Shown here: positions 17,770-25,043 of the stretch, piece after piece
Numbering within the stretch: position 1 is the stretch's first letter
Layout: each line of letters opens with the position of its first letter
Assembly (NCBI GenBank): GCA_000964245.1
Contig: LANB01000001.1
Coordinates: 289,501 to 353,500 of the forward strand
Length of the DNA stretch: 64,000 nt
Direction: 5' to 3'
Source of the DNA: Cellvibrionaceae bacterium 1162T.S.0a.05
GTDB taxonomy: Bacteria; Pseudomonadota; Gammaproteobacteria; Pseudomonadales; Cellvibrionaceae
Position numbers and translations under genes: made by a program
The notes under the pieces: model-generated
Told to the model about the DNA's origin: nothing
What the model saw: the letters and a program-made list of their open reading frames with translations, nothing else
Databases searched by the model: none

Positions 17770-18788
17770 TGGCTAGTGTTTGCTATCAGGAACAGTCTGT
17801 TGTATTGAACGAAGGCGAGACCGTTCTTGATGGCCTCCTGCGCGCAGGCTTCGATATTCCGCATGGTTGTAAAAGCGGTGTTTGCCAAAGCTGCATGCTC
17901 GCTGCGGAAGAAGGCGAACTCCCGTCCGCATCGCAACGCGCATTAAAAAGTACGCAGCAAGCCAAAGGGTATTTTTTAAGTTGCGCTTGTGTGCCGCAAA
18001 GCGATTTAAGCATTCGCGATGAAAACTTACTGGCAAAAATACCCGCTCGTGTCACGCGTATCGAAAAACTCAATGCCGATGTCCTGCTCTTGGCCTTAAA
18101 AGCTGAAGGCTTCGAATTTCAAGCGGGGCAATACCTGACGCTTTGGCGAGACAATGACAACGCGCGCTGCTACTCCATCGCAGCCGCCAGTGACAGCGAC
18201 GAAATCCACTTGCACATCAAAGTGGTAGAAGACGGTGCCGTCAGCGCCTGGCTTGCGAACACTATTCAAACCGGTGACCAACTGGACATTTCCGGCCCGC
18301 ATGGCGATTGCGTGTACCAACCCGAGCGTCCCGATGCAAACATACTGCTTTTTGGTATTGGCACAGGGCTCGCGCCACTTTACGGCGTGCTGCTCGATGC
18401 ACTCGCGAAGCAACACCAGGGAAAAATCCATCTCGTTTGCGCTGCCAGCCAACCCGAAGGTTTCTACTACCATGAACCCTTACTTGCGCTCGCAGCACAA
18501 CACACCAACCTGAAAGTGGATTTTATTTGTCAGCACAGCAAACACACGCCCAAGACCGGCATTAGCGAAAAAATTATCCAGGCAGACGTTTACCAATGGG
18601 TAAAACAACACTACCCTTCCACAAAAGAGTATCTGGTTTATCTCTGCGGCGGCGTAAACTTTGTTCAGAAACTCCGTAAAATCTGCTTCCTTGCCGGTGC
18701 GAACAGCCGAGACATTTTTGCCGACGCTTTTGTGCCTTTTAACAACACCCAAAGCGCCACACCCAAAAACACCCACGCTGCGGCTTAA
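17769..18788 (+). CDS. [2Fe-2S] ferredoxin/FAD/NAD(P) reductase
   Basis: 339 aa. N-terminal plant-type ferredoxin domain with cluster cysteines CKSGVCQSCML and a further Cys in YFLSCACVP; FAD domain with RCYSIAAAS; NAD(P) domain with LLFGIGTGLAPLYGVL and a terminal YLCGG and DAFVPF. This is the benzoate/phenol oxygenase reductase architecture. It lies one base behind the truncated haemoglobin, so a natural role is to keep that globin reduced, doing in two genes what flavohaemoglobin Hmp does in one. That role is inferred from context; an oxygenase reductase cannot be excluded. Confidence 0.88.
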   Translation: MASVCYQEQSVVLNEGETVLDGLLRAGFDIPHGCKSGVCQSCMLAAEEGELPSASQRALKSTQQAKGYFLSCACVPQSDLSIRDENLLAKIPARVTRIEKLNADVLLLALKAEGFEFQAGQYLTLWRDNDNARCYSIAAASDSDEIHLHIKVVEDGAVSAWLANTIQTGDQLDISGPHGDCVYQPERPDANILLFGIGTGLAPLYGVLLDALAKQHQGKIHLVCAASQPEGFYYHEPLLALAAQHTNLKVDFICQHSKHTPKTGISEKIIQADVYQWVKQHYPSTKEYLVYLCGGVNFVQKLRKICFLAGANSRDIFADAFVPFNNTQSATPKNTHAAA

Positions 18789-19043
18789 AATTTGGCCTGA
18801 GCTTCTCGCAATCATTTAAACAAACAGAACATTCCACGCTGTGCGAAACCCTCATACATAAATCTCTAAAACGAACCTTTCAGCTCAAACTAATTGTAAA
18901 CGTACTCCAAAAAATATTGGCGCCACAAGCCCCATACTGTCGCGCATTAAATTCTGCCTGACACTTGAAGCCCCCTATAATCGCCCTGTTTTATCGGAGT
19001 ACAGGAACACAAAACGCTAACTCAATTATCAAGGAAAATAACG

Positions 19044-19391
19044 ATGAAAATGACACCAATCAAACTTGCTAGCGCTTTCACCCTTTTGTTTACATTCGCT
19101 GCAAACGCCTCCGCCATCGTCAGTATTGAAAAGACAGGCAGCTACGGCAGCTATTTGAAAAGTGGCTGCTATTGGTCAACTTTTAGCGATAGAAACTACG
19201 GCGGTGGATCCACTGTCATCAATGTCAAACAGGAAATGTTGTGGTGCACGGGTTACAACCCTCCGCAGGCTGTGAAAACCACTGAAACCTATTACGTGAA
19301 CGGCCAACACACCAACACCAATTGCTTTTTGCAAGAGGGGGACGCGACGATAGAAGGCAATTGTGCAAGCCACCATATCTATCAAGACTAA
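19044..19391 (+). CDS. Small secreted protein of unknown function
   Basis: 115 aa. AAGGAAAATAACG precedes the ATG. A Sec signal peptide (KLASAFTLLFTFAANASA) is followed by a mature part of about 90 residues rich in Gly, Tyr and Thr with four cysteines (SGCYW, LWCTG, NCFLQ, GNCAS) that could form two disulfides. I do not recognise a family. A strong terminator follows 25 bp after the stop, supporting a real, separately transcribed gene. Confidence 0.7.
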   Translation: MKMTPIKLASAFTLLFTFAANASAIVSIEKTGSYGSYLKSGCYWSTFSDRNYGGGSTVINVKQEMLWCTGYNPPQAVKTTETYYVNGQHTNTNCFLQEGDATIEGNCASHHIYQD

Positions 19392-19413
19392 GCGCAGCAT
19401 TATTCTTCAGATA

Positions 19414-19446
19414 AAAAAAGCCCGGTCAAAACAACCGGGCTTTTTT
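19414..19446. terminator. Bidirectional terminator between convergent genes
   Basis: AAAAAAGCCCGGT/ACCGGGCTTTTTT with a 7-nt loop; A- and T-runs on both sides serve the plus-strand small secreted gene and the minus-strand oxidoreductase gene. Confidence 0.9.
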
Positions 19447-19479
19447 GAAATTCCAATTTCTACAAGCGAAACTCAAATC

Positions 19480-20469
19480 TTACAAAACCTGCCAACTCTG
19501 ACTTTCCGCAGACTTAAAGCAAGCATCAATCACCCGCATATTGTGAATCGCATCCGCCAAGGGCGTGGGCGCAGGTTTGCCGTCCAGCACCGCCTGTGAA
19601 AACGCCTCCACCTGCGCAACATAGTGATTGTGATGGCCAATCTCGATGACCTCGCGCTCATGATCCTTATAAAGCACCAATTCACAAGGGCGATCTTCGC
19701 GTTTGTAAAAAGGCGTATCGACAACAAGACGCCCCTTCTCACCAATAATTTGCACAAATTGCGACGAGTTACTTTGGGTTGAACAATTAAAAGTCGCCCA
19801 GGCAGAACCGAAATCCAATTGCGCACTCGCATGCACGTCTACACCAAACTCCGGGTCCATCTGCACAGAGGCATTCACGCGCACCGGCTCCTTACCAATC
19901 GCCAGGCGCGCAGCAGAAATACAATAACAGCCAATATCCAGCAAGCCACCACCGCCGATGCCCGGCATATTGCGCACATTCTTCGCATCGCGATTGAAAT
20001 AGGTAAAACAGGTTTGCACATGCTTCACCTCGCCCAATACCCCCTCTTCCAGCAGGCTTTTAATTTTCAGCCACTGCGGGTGAAAGCGATACATAAAGGC
20101 CTCCATCACCACCAAATTCGGCTTCGCTGCGGCCGCATCCACCAGCTTTTGCGCATCCTCGACATCCAGGCCAAGCGGCTTCTCACACAACACATGCTTA
20201 CCCGCCTCAATCGCGGCAATACTCCAGGGCACATGCATATGGTTGGGCATGGGGTTATAAATCGCATCCACCTCCCCGCTCTTTAGCAGCGCCTCATAGC
20301 TCGGAAACGCCTTGGGAATCCCACATTCCGCCGCATAGGCATCCGCCTTCTCCTGCGTGCGCGAGGCCACCGCGATCACCTCTGCATTCCCCGCCTCCTG
20401 CATAGCCGGAATCAACCACTCCTGGGCGATTTTTGCTGTACCCAGAACACCCCAACGAACCTTTTTCAT
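19480..20469 (-). CDS. Gfo/Idh/MocA-family NAD(P)-dependent oxidoreductase
   Basis: 329 aa from the ATG at 20469-20467, with GAGGA just upstream. N-terminal dinucleotide fold (VRWGVLGTAKIAQEWL), then VDAIYNPMPNHMH and GKHVLCEKPLGL with the family EKP lysine. The C-terminal part has IGGGGLLDIGCYCISAARL, the GGGxLxDxGCY motif typical of xylose/dihydrodiol dehydrogenase-like members. Oxidises a sugar or related alcohol; the substrate is not predictable. Stand-alone, convergent with the small secreted gene. Confidence 0.9.
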   Translation of the reverse strand: MKKVRWGVLGTAKIAQEWLIPAMQEAGNAEVIAVASRTQEKADAYAAECGIPKAFPSYEALLKSGEVDAIYNPMPNHMHVPWSIAAIEAGKHVLCEKPLGLDVEDAQKLVDAAAAKPNLVVMEAFMYRFHPQWLKIKSLLEEGVLGEVKHVQTCFTYFNRDAKNVRNMPGIGGGGLLDIGCYCISAARLAIGKEPVRVNASVQMDPEFGVDVHASAQLDFGSAWATFNCSTQSNSSQFVQIIGEKGRLVVDTPFYKREDRPCELVLYKDHEREVIEIGHHNHYVAQVEAFSQAVLDGKPAPTPLADAIHNMRVIDACFKSAESQSWQVL

Positions 20470-20888
20470 ATTCTTCCTCAAATGCTGGTTAAAAGGGCGA
20501 TTATAGTCCGGGATGTGTAAGAGGATTGTCAGGTTTTTGGGGTGGGTGTTTATTGAACAGCTGATTAGCTCATTGAATGAGATACTCTCCGAAAAGATTG
20601 GTTCGATGGGAAGGCTTTATTTCGAGTTGAAATATATACGAAGAAGATTAATAACAAGGGGAGACTTTATAGCCTTAGCGTTGAAATTTATTTAATAAAA
20701 CCAAGAAATTCGTTTCAATTGTGTTTTAGTTAGCTTAAATTTCTTCGTTAAGCCAATTGTCTAACGGCAGTTATTGCGGATATGTCCAGATATAGACATG
20801 TCTACATATAGGAAAAAGTTTCTGGATATGGACAGTTGTGTCTAAATATAGGAATTTGAAAACGAACACTAGTCTATTTATTCATATT
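20470..20888. other. AT-rich left flank of the cassette array with repeats and a palindrome
   Basis: No supportable gene. The composition falls sharply compared with the preceding genes. Within 20780-20855 are a 12-bp palindrome TAGACATGTCTA (about 20793-20804), two direct repeats TGTCTAMATATAGGAA, and an imperfect inverted pair GTCCAGATAT/TCTGGATATGGAC. The array begins at GTTAGAGGC (20889-20897). No integrase gene or recognisable attI was found here. Confidence 0.5.
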
Positions 20889-20919
20889 GTTAGAGGCCCA
20901 ATACATTCAGGATCAAGCT

Positions 20920-21594
20920 ATGCTTCAAAAGGAAGAAATATTTAAGGAATTACAAAATTCATGGAGATGTTTGGAAGAGAATAACTTCCCTCCAAGTCGG
21001 GCTATCAAGCTTTTAGAGTATGACCAGTCCATCGTCTATATCGAAGACTCATGGGGTCCCGCAGTTCCCTATCCCCCATATGATCATGGCGATGGTGAAA
21101 AAAATAATGGTTATCGTCGTGTTAAAGGAGATGATAATTTGGTTGCCCTAATACCAGAAGTAGAGGGATTTCCGGAATATAGAGACTTTTTAATGGCAAT
21201 CAATGCCACCGACTCGCTTATAGAAAGCGTTGGATGCGAAAAAGGTTTTTTCCCTATAAATGATCATCCAGCCATTAAATCACAATTGGGATCGTATACG
21301 GATATTATCTTCTCCGATTTTGACGCAAACAAGAACCCAGAAAATTTATTGTATTTGGCGTCTATATTCGTTAAGGCTTTAGAAGGGAGTGGAGAATGGT
21401 GGTCAAAACTGGAAGTTGGATTACAAAAGCTAAAATATTTACATGGCATAAAAGACGCTTGGGGGCTTATGGTTAGGCTGCAAGGTTACGGCCGAACAAA
21501 AGAAGAGGCAAAATCAACTTGGGGTGTGAGCTTATCCAAGTTATCCTCGTGTATCAGTGAAATTGAAAATCAGAAAATTACTACTAGCCTCTAA
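20920..21594 (+). CDS. Cassette 1 protein of unknown function
   Basis: 224 aa. The ATG at 20920 is chosen because AGGA lies 7 nt upstream, 23 bp inside the cassette. No signal peptide or membrane segment; acidic, with a YDQSIVYIEDSWGP stretch near the N-terminus and a helical C-terminal half. I do not recognise a family. The gene ends inside the first bases of attC site 1, normal for a cassette gene. Confidence 0.75.
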   Translation: MLQKEEIFKELQNSWRCLEENNFPPSRAIKLLEYDQSIVYIEDSWGPAVPYPPYDHGDGEKNNGYRRVKGDDNLVALIPEVEGFPEYRDFLMAINATDSLIESVGCEKGFFPINDHPAIKSQLGSYTDIIFSDFDANKNPENLLYLASIFVKALEGSGEWWSKLEVGLQKLKYLHGIKDAWGLMVRLQGYGRTKEEAKSTWGVSLSKLSSCISEIENQKITTSL

Positions 21595-21669
21595 CAAAGT
21601 AAGCCACACGATAATTTTTCCATTGCGCTTCGCTCCATTAAAAAATTACGTGTGCTTACGACGTTATAC
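21588..21669 (+). repeat. attC site 1
   Basis: 82 nt. R'' GCCTCTAAC, R' GTTATAC. Long self-pairing: GTAAGCCACACG with CGTGTGCTTAC, leaving one unpaired base, and TAATTTTT with AAAAAATTA around GCGCTTCGC. An unpaired base in the L stem is the structural mark of attC. Confidence 0.85.
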
Positions 21670-21678
21670 GTAATTAGC

Positions 21679-22311
21679 ATGGAATATACATCTGAACAAA
21701 AGAAACTGATTAATAGAGTCTTTTGCCTATTTGGAGACAACTTAACATGTCTTGATTGCTGGGGGCATTACTTACAAAATGAACCGGAACAATCGGAATT
21801 GCGAAGTAAGGCTGGTGTTATATGGGTGGCTTCTCTCTACGACAGCGTCAAAGCTGAGTCCAGCTATATACCGAGCTACAAATTGCATGCTTCAAATTTA
21901 GATTTAAATTATCTGCAAAGGTACCTCGAGCAGGCTTTAGAGTTTATATCTGTAATTAAATCAACTTTAATGGTATTTACGAAAGAAGAGCAGGTTTTCT
22001 TCACGTATTTAAGAAACCAGATGGTGCACTCATTCTTACATGGAAGGCATGAGAATAGCTTCAAGATTAAATACGTAGAAAATAATCAATTTATAACCGA
22101 AGACATTGAATTTGAGAAATATCATGAATTAACTCGTAGTTTATTCGAGCAGGGAAACATAATGAAAACGGCATCAACTCTTCTGAAAAAAGTTCTGAAC
22201 TTTCAGCTACATTACTGGAAAATAGCTGGAGAAATTCAAGCCAAACGAAATGAAATTTATGAGCATATTAAAAAAGGTAAAGAGTTTAACTGGGAAACTA
22301 TTAACGTATGA
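21679..22311 (+). CDS. Cassette 2 protein with HEPN-like RNxxxH motif
   Basis: 210 aa from the ATG at 21679, 10 nt after attC site 1. All-helical prediction, soluble. Contains YLRNQMVHSFLHG at about 118-130, matching the RNxxxH motif of HEPN-fold RNases, which are common toxins and defence effectors. No adjacent minimal nucleotidyltransferase or antitoxin is seen. The HEPN assignment rests on this motif and helical content, so function is tentative. Ends inside attC site 2. Confidence 0.72.
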   Translation: MEYTSEQKKLINRVFCLFGDNLTCLDCWGHYLQNEPEQSELRSKAGVIWVASLYDSVKAESSYIPSYKLHASNLDLNYLQRYLEQALEFISVIKSTLMVFTKEEQVFFTYLRNQMVHSFLHGRHENSFKIKYVENNQFITEDIEFEKYHELTRSLFEQGNIMKTASTLLKKVLNFQLHYWKIAGEIQAKRNEIYEHIKKGKEFNWETINV

Positions 22312-22419
22312 CAAACAGCTCAACTCGACACTTACTGCTCCGCTCGTTTCATGCATTACTACGCAATTTTCGCATAAAACAAACTCCGCAGTAACTGCGA
22401 GTTAGTCGGGGCGTTAGGC
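22306..22419 (+). repeat. attC site 2
   Basis: 114 nt from GTATGAC to GTTAGGC. Outer pairing of CAGCTCAACTCG with CGAGTTAGTCGG; a long central part with further self-pairing (GCAGT/ACTGC-type). It begins within the stop codon of cassette gene 2. Confidence 0.8.
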
Positions 22420-22435
22420 TAGAACAGGAATACAG

Positions 22436-23059
22436 ATGCGACTTTTTTACTTTGGAAGCAAAGAAAATATGCTTTCAAATATAGCGAACAAAAGGGTAAT
22501 GATTTCTGAGATACATCGGTTAAATGATCCGTATGAGTTTTTTGTTGATTTCCATAAAAATGGTGTAAGGTCATCTGATGAGGTTATCGAGAAGATAAAA
22601 GAAGATTTTTCTAAAAAAATGGGGATTTTGTGCTTGAGTAAACGATCAGGGGATCCAGTGCAATGGGGGCATTACGCTGACAAGCATAAAGGTATAGGTT
22701 TAGAATTTGAAATTGATAAAAAACACCTGATAAAAATATCATATCGTAAACGTCCGGCTAAAATTGATGTAGAAAAGCATGATTGGTGGGATTTATTTGT
22801 AGAGACAACGAAGACGAAATTTAGCAATTGGAGTTACGAAAAAGAGTATCGACTAATTATTGATCTTAACTCTGGCAAAGTGTTTGAGGTGGATGATTTA
22901 AAGTTCGTACCTTTTGATGATGAACTGGTTTTAAAAGGCGTGCACCTTGGTTGTGATTGCCATCTTAGCCCTCTAGAGGAAATAGCGCTAAGCAGCATAG
23001 GCGCACCTATTTTTTCAACAAAAAAATCCAGAGGTTTGTATCTAATTGAAAAAGCCTAA
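22436..23059 (+). CDS. Cassette 3 protein, DUF2971 family
   Basis: 207 aa. Matches the DUF2971 pattern: RLNDPYEFF near the N-terminus, GILCLSKRSGDPVQWGHYAD then KHKGIGLEFEID, and SNWSYEKEYRLI later. The family's biochemical role is unknown; members are frequent in mobile and accessory regions. The start 17 nt after the R' of attC site 2 and the end inside attC site 3 show it is a cassette gene. Confidence 0.85.
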   Translation: MRLFYFGSKENMLSNIANKRVMISEIHRLNDPYEFFVDFHKNGVRSSDEVIEKIKEDFSKKMGILCLSKRSGDPVQWGHYADKHKGIGLEFEIDKKHLIKISYRKRPAKIDVEKHDWWDLFVETTKTKFSNWSYEKEYRLIIDLNSGKVFEVDDLKFVPFDDELVLKGVHLGCDCHLSPLEEIALSSIGAPIFSTKKSRGLYLIEKA

Positions 23060-23167
23060 CAAACAGCTCCAGTTGACGTTTTGATCTTCGCTTCGTTTTG
23101 GCATGGCTTCGCCACTGTAGGCCAAAACTACACTATAACCAAAACGCAACTGATCTGGACGTAATGC
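23054..23167 (+). repeat. attC site 3
   Basis: 114 nt from GCCTAAC (overlapping the stop of cassette gene 3) to GTAATGC. Pairing of CAGCTCCAGTTG with CAACTGATCTGG and of TTTTGG with CCAAAA in the centre. Confidence 0.85.
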
Positions 23168-23193
23168 CAAATCAACTCAATAAGGAGATTGTC

Positions 23194-23625
23194 ATGAAAA
23201 AACTTTCAATAGCATTTATCTCAGCGATCCTAGCATCATGTGCATCAATAGACTTTGATAGTGAAGATGAAGGGTTAATTTACTTTGAGCCCAAGCCGCA
23301 TCTATTTTTTTCTGTTACAGACAAATGCATAAGTTCAGTAAGTGTTATCACATTGCCAGGTGCACAAAAGAAAATTAATTTTGAGCCCGGTTATGGTTCA
23401 TCTGCATTATCTGCAGGGTTTTCCAATGGTGTAATTACATCAGTCGGTCTAACCTCAGATAGTAAAATACCTGAAACAATTACCTCTATTGCCTCACTCG
23501 GCACGGCAGGTTTAATAAAGTCTGCCGGAGAAGCAGGTGGGTGTAAACCTGTTGCCGTTTTGTTTCCGTTTGTGGATGGCAAGCCGGACGTAAAAAACCC
23601 TATTAACTTTACAATAGGTCAGTAA
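23194..23625 (+). CDS. Cassette 4 lipoprotein
   Basis: 143 aa from the ATG at 23194 (AAGGAG upstream); upstream in-frame starts lie inside attC site 3 and were rejected. Signal peptide KKLSIAFISAILASC with an LASC-type lipobox, followed by a short mature domain with two further Cys and a Gly/Ser-rich middle. Unknown function. Exported proteins are common among cassette genes. Confidence 0.8.
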   Translation: MKKLSIAFISAILASCASIDFDSEDEGLIYFEPKPHLFFSVTDKCISSVSVITLPGAQKKINFEPGYGSSALSAGFSNGVITSVGLTSDSKIPETITSIASLGTAGLIKSAGEAGGCKPVAVLFPFVDGKPDVKNPINFTIGQ

Positions 23626-23628
23626 ATA

Positions 23629-23700
23629 GCATAACAAAGCCAGCCAGAGGGGCAGCCAAATCGCCACGCGTGTTGCCTGCCCCTACAGGCGGTGTAATGC
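23629..23700 (+). repeat. attC site 4
   Basis: 72 nt from GCATAAC to GTAATGC. Stem AGGGGCAG/CTGCCCCT with flanking GCC/GGC. Last recognisable attC of the array. Confidence 0.85.
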
Positions 23701-23718
23701 ATCACTACATGGAAAGAT

Positions 23719-24435
23719 ATGAGTACACAAAATACCTTATACATTGCAGAGCCAATATTTTCTGAAAAACTTCAGAAATTCGATTCTGATAGCTCATTCC
23801 CGCCTATTAAGAAAATCGGTATTACAACAGATCATCCTGAGCGCCGAGAACGCGAATTACTTGGAACTATGAGCCCAGTAAAGGTAGCAATAGTTAAAGC
23901 ATGGACTGCAATTGACGCCCGTAAAATTGAATCTCTCCTCCATACTGTTCTTGACAATACCAGACTGGATGGAGAGTATTTCTGGGATGGGAACGAAACA
24001 CTAATAGATGCTGTTTCCGAGTTTATTGAATCATATCACCCAGAAGCACAAGAAATAATCATATCTGACGATTCTGATGTTCGGGCTGCTACAGAGGCAG
24101 CTCAAAAGAAAAACTCCCAGCGTATCTACACCGAAGTTGTACCAAAGTTAGAATCGCTTTCAATTGAGCACAGCGTAACAAAAAATGGCAAGGGGGTTCG
24201 GTTTAAACTCGGTGAATACCAGTTTCATATTGGTGGTAAAACTGGAGGCCGATATACGGCTACTATCTGGTCACGAACAAAAAGCACAGAACAGGCTTTG
24301 GCACAATTTCCTTTTGCCCAAGAATGTTCTGCAAATAGCACAGACGATAGCCCTCGAATTGCAAGAATTCCAATGAGCAAACTAGAGACTATTATGGAGT
24401 CAATAACTCACTTCGTAGAAAGTCAAAATGGTTAA
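23719..24435 (+). CDS. GIY-YIG (T5orf172-like) protein
   Basis: 238 aa, starting 18 nt after attC site 4. The N-terminal 90 residues follow the T5orf172-type GIY-YIG plan: NTLYIAEP, KKIGITTDHPERRERELLG, ARKIESLLHTVLDNTRLDGEYF, where the Arg and Glu are probable active-site residues. The C-terminal 140 residues have no family I know. Could be a DNA nuclease of a mobile or defence element. No attC follows it, so it is either the terminal cassette without its site or the right flank. Confidence 0.75.
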   Translation: MSTQNTLYIAEPIFSEKLQKFDSDSSFPPIKKIGITTDHPERRERELLGTMSPVKVAIVKAWTAIDARKIESLLHTVLDNTRLDGEYFWDGNETLIDAVSEFIESYHPEAQEIIISDDSDVRAATEAAQKKNSQRIYTEVVPKLESLSIEHSVTKNGKGVRFKLGEYQFHIGGKTGGRYTATIWSRTKSTEQALAQFPFAQECSANSTDDSPRIARIPMSKLETIMESITHFVESQNG

Positions 24436-24524
24436 CAAGGAATCATTGGAGTTAGAGTCGTTGAAAACGGATTAAACGTTTAAAGACTATAAAACATCGA
24501 AAATATTGTGGCTGGTCTTGATTA

Positions 24525-24869
24525 ATGAACAAAATTATCTCCTATCTAAAAGATACATTAGCCAATTTCGCAGCTATCTTTCTTCAGATCCCAAGTAAAA
24601 GGTTTGATAAGATCAATAACCAGAAAACCCGGGACTCCGATATATTTCATTCGGAGTATGCAAAGATAATAGAATGCGTCACTAAAAAAAATGGAAAAGC
24701 AAGATACCGAGGAGTTGTATGGAATGCCCGGATAGAATCCAATAACCCAGACGAATACCTGGAACCCGGTGATGAAGCAAAAATTAAAGAAATTAAAGGA
24801 AATATCCTATTATTCCAATCCCGACCCAATCAGGCCAGGGATGATAGAGTAGACGTCCAAACACCATAA
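24525..24869 (+). CDS. Small protein with NfeD C-terminal-like (OB-fold) segment
   Basis: 114 aa. An amphipathic N-terminus (ISYLKDTLANFAAIFLQI), then a pattern like the NfeD C-terminal OB domain: GVVWNARIES, EYLEPGDEAKIKEIKGNILLF. The usual membrane helices of NfeD are missing, so it is a short relative or remnant. No attC follows. Modest confidence in the family, fair confidence that it is a gene. Confidence 0.6.
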   Translation: MNKIISYLKDTLANFAAIFLQIPSKRFDKINNQKTRDSDIFHSEYAKIIECVTKKNGKARYRGVVWNARIESNNPDEYLEPGDEAKIKEIKGNILLFQSRPNQARDDRVDVQTP

Positions 24870-24910
24870 AATTTTCAGTATAAAAGGCGATAGAAATTGT
24901 TCAATAACCT

Positions 24911-24938
24911 AAAGGTGAACAGACGAGACCACCTTTTT
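24911..24938 (+). terminator. Probable terminator after the NfeD-like gene
   Basis: AAAGGTG/CACCTTT stem with a 12-nt loop and a run of five T; weak stem. Confidence 0.45.
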
Positions 24939-25043
24939 GTTCAAATACTAGACACCTATACGTAGCTAAAAATGTCCGTGTTAAAAATCAAGTTAATATA
25001 AACTTCTATAAGACAACATTGTTACACCCAATAAGGAGAGGCC

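Larger units (their letters stand above)
20889..23700 (+). mobile_element. Integron-type gene cassette array without integrase (CALIN-like)
   Basis: Four short genes in the same direction, each followed by an attC-like site. The 5' end of each cassette is the complement, or near-complement, of the 5' part of its own downstream site: GTTAGAGGC pairs with GCCTCTAAC, GTTATAC with GTATGAC, GTTAGGCT with AGCCTAAC, GTAATGC with GCATAAC. This is what circular cassettes require. Genes in the array are AT-richer than the rest of the window. No tyrosine recombinase gene lies in the window. Confidence 0.85.

Noticed and set aside
20757-20897. Possible attC or attI upstream of cassette 1 (GTCTAAC ... GTTAGAGGC)
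   Set aside because: Ends look alike, but the inner parts do not pair; kept only as array boundary.
23098-23193. N-terminal extension of cassette 4 protein into attC site 3
   Set aside because: The extension is attC sequence; AAGGAG before the ATG at 23194 and the signal peptide fix the start.
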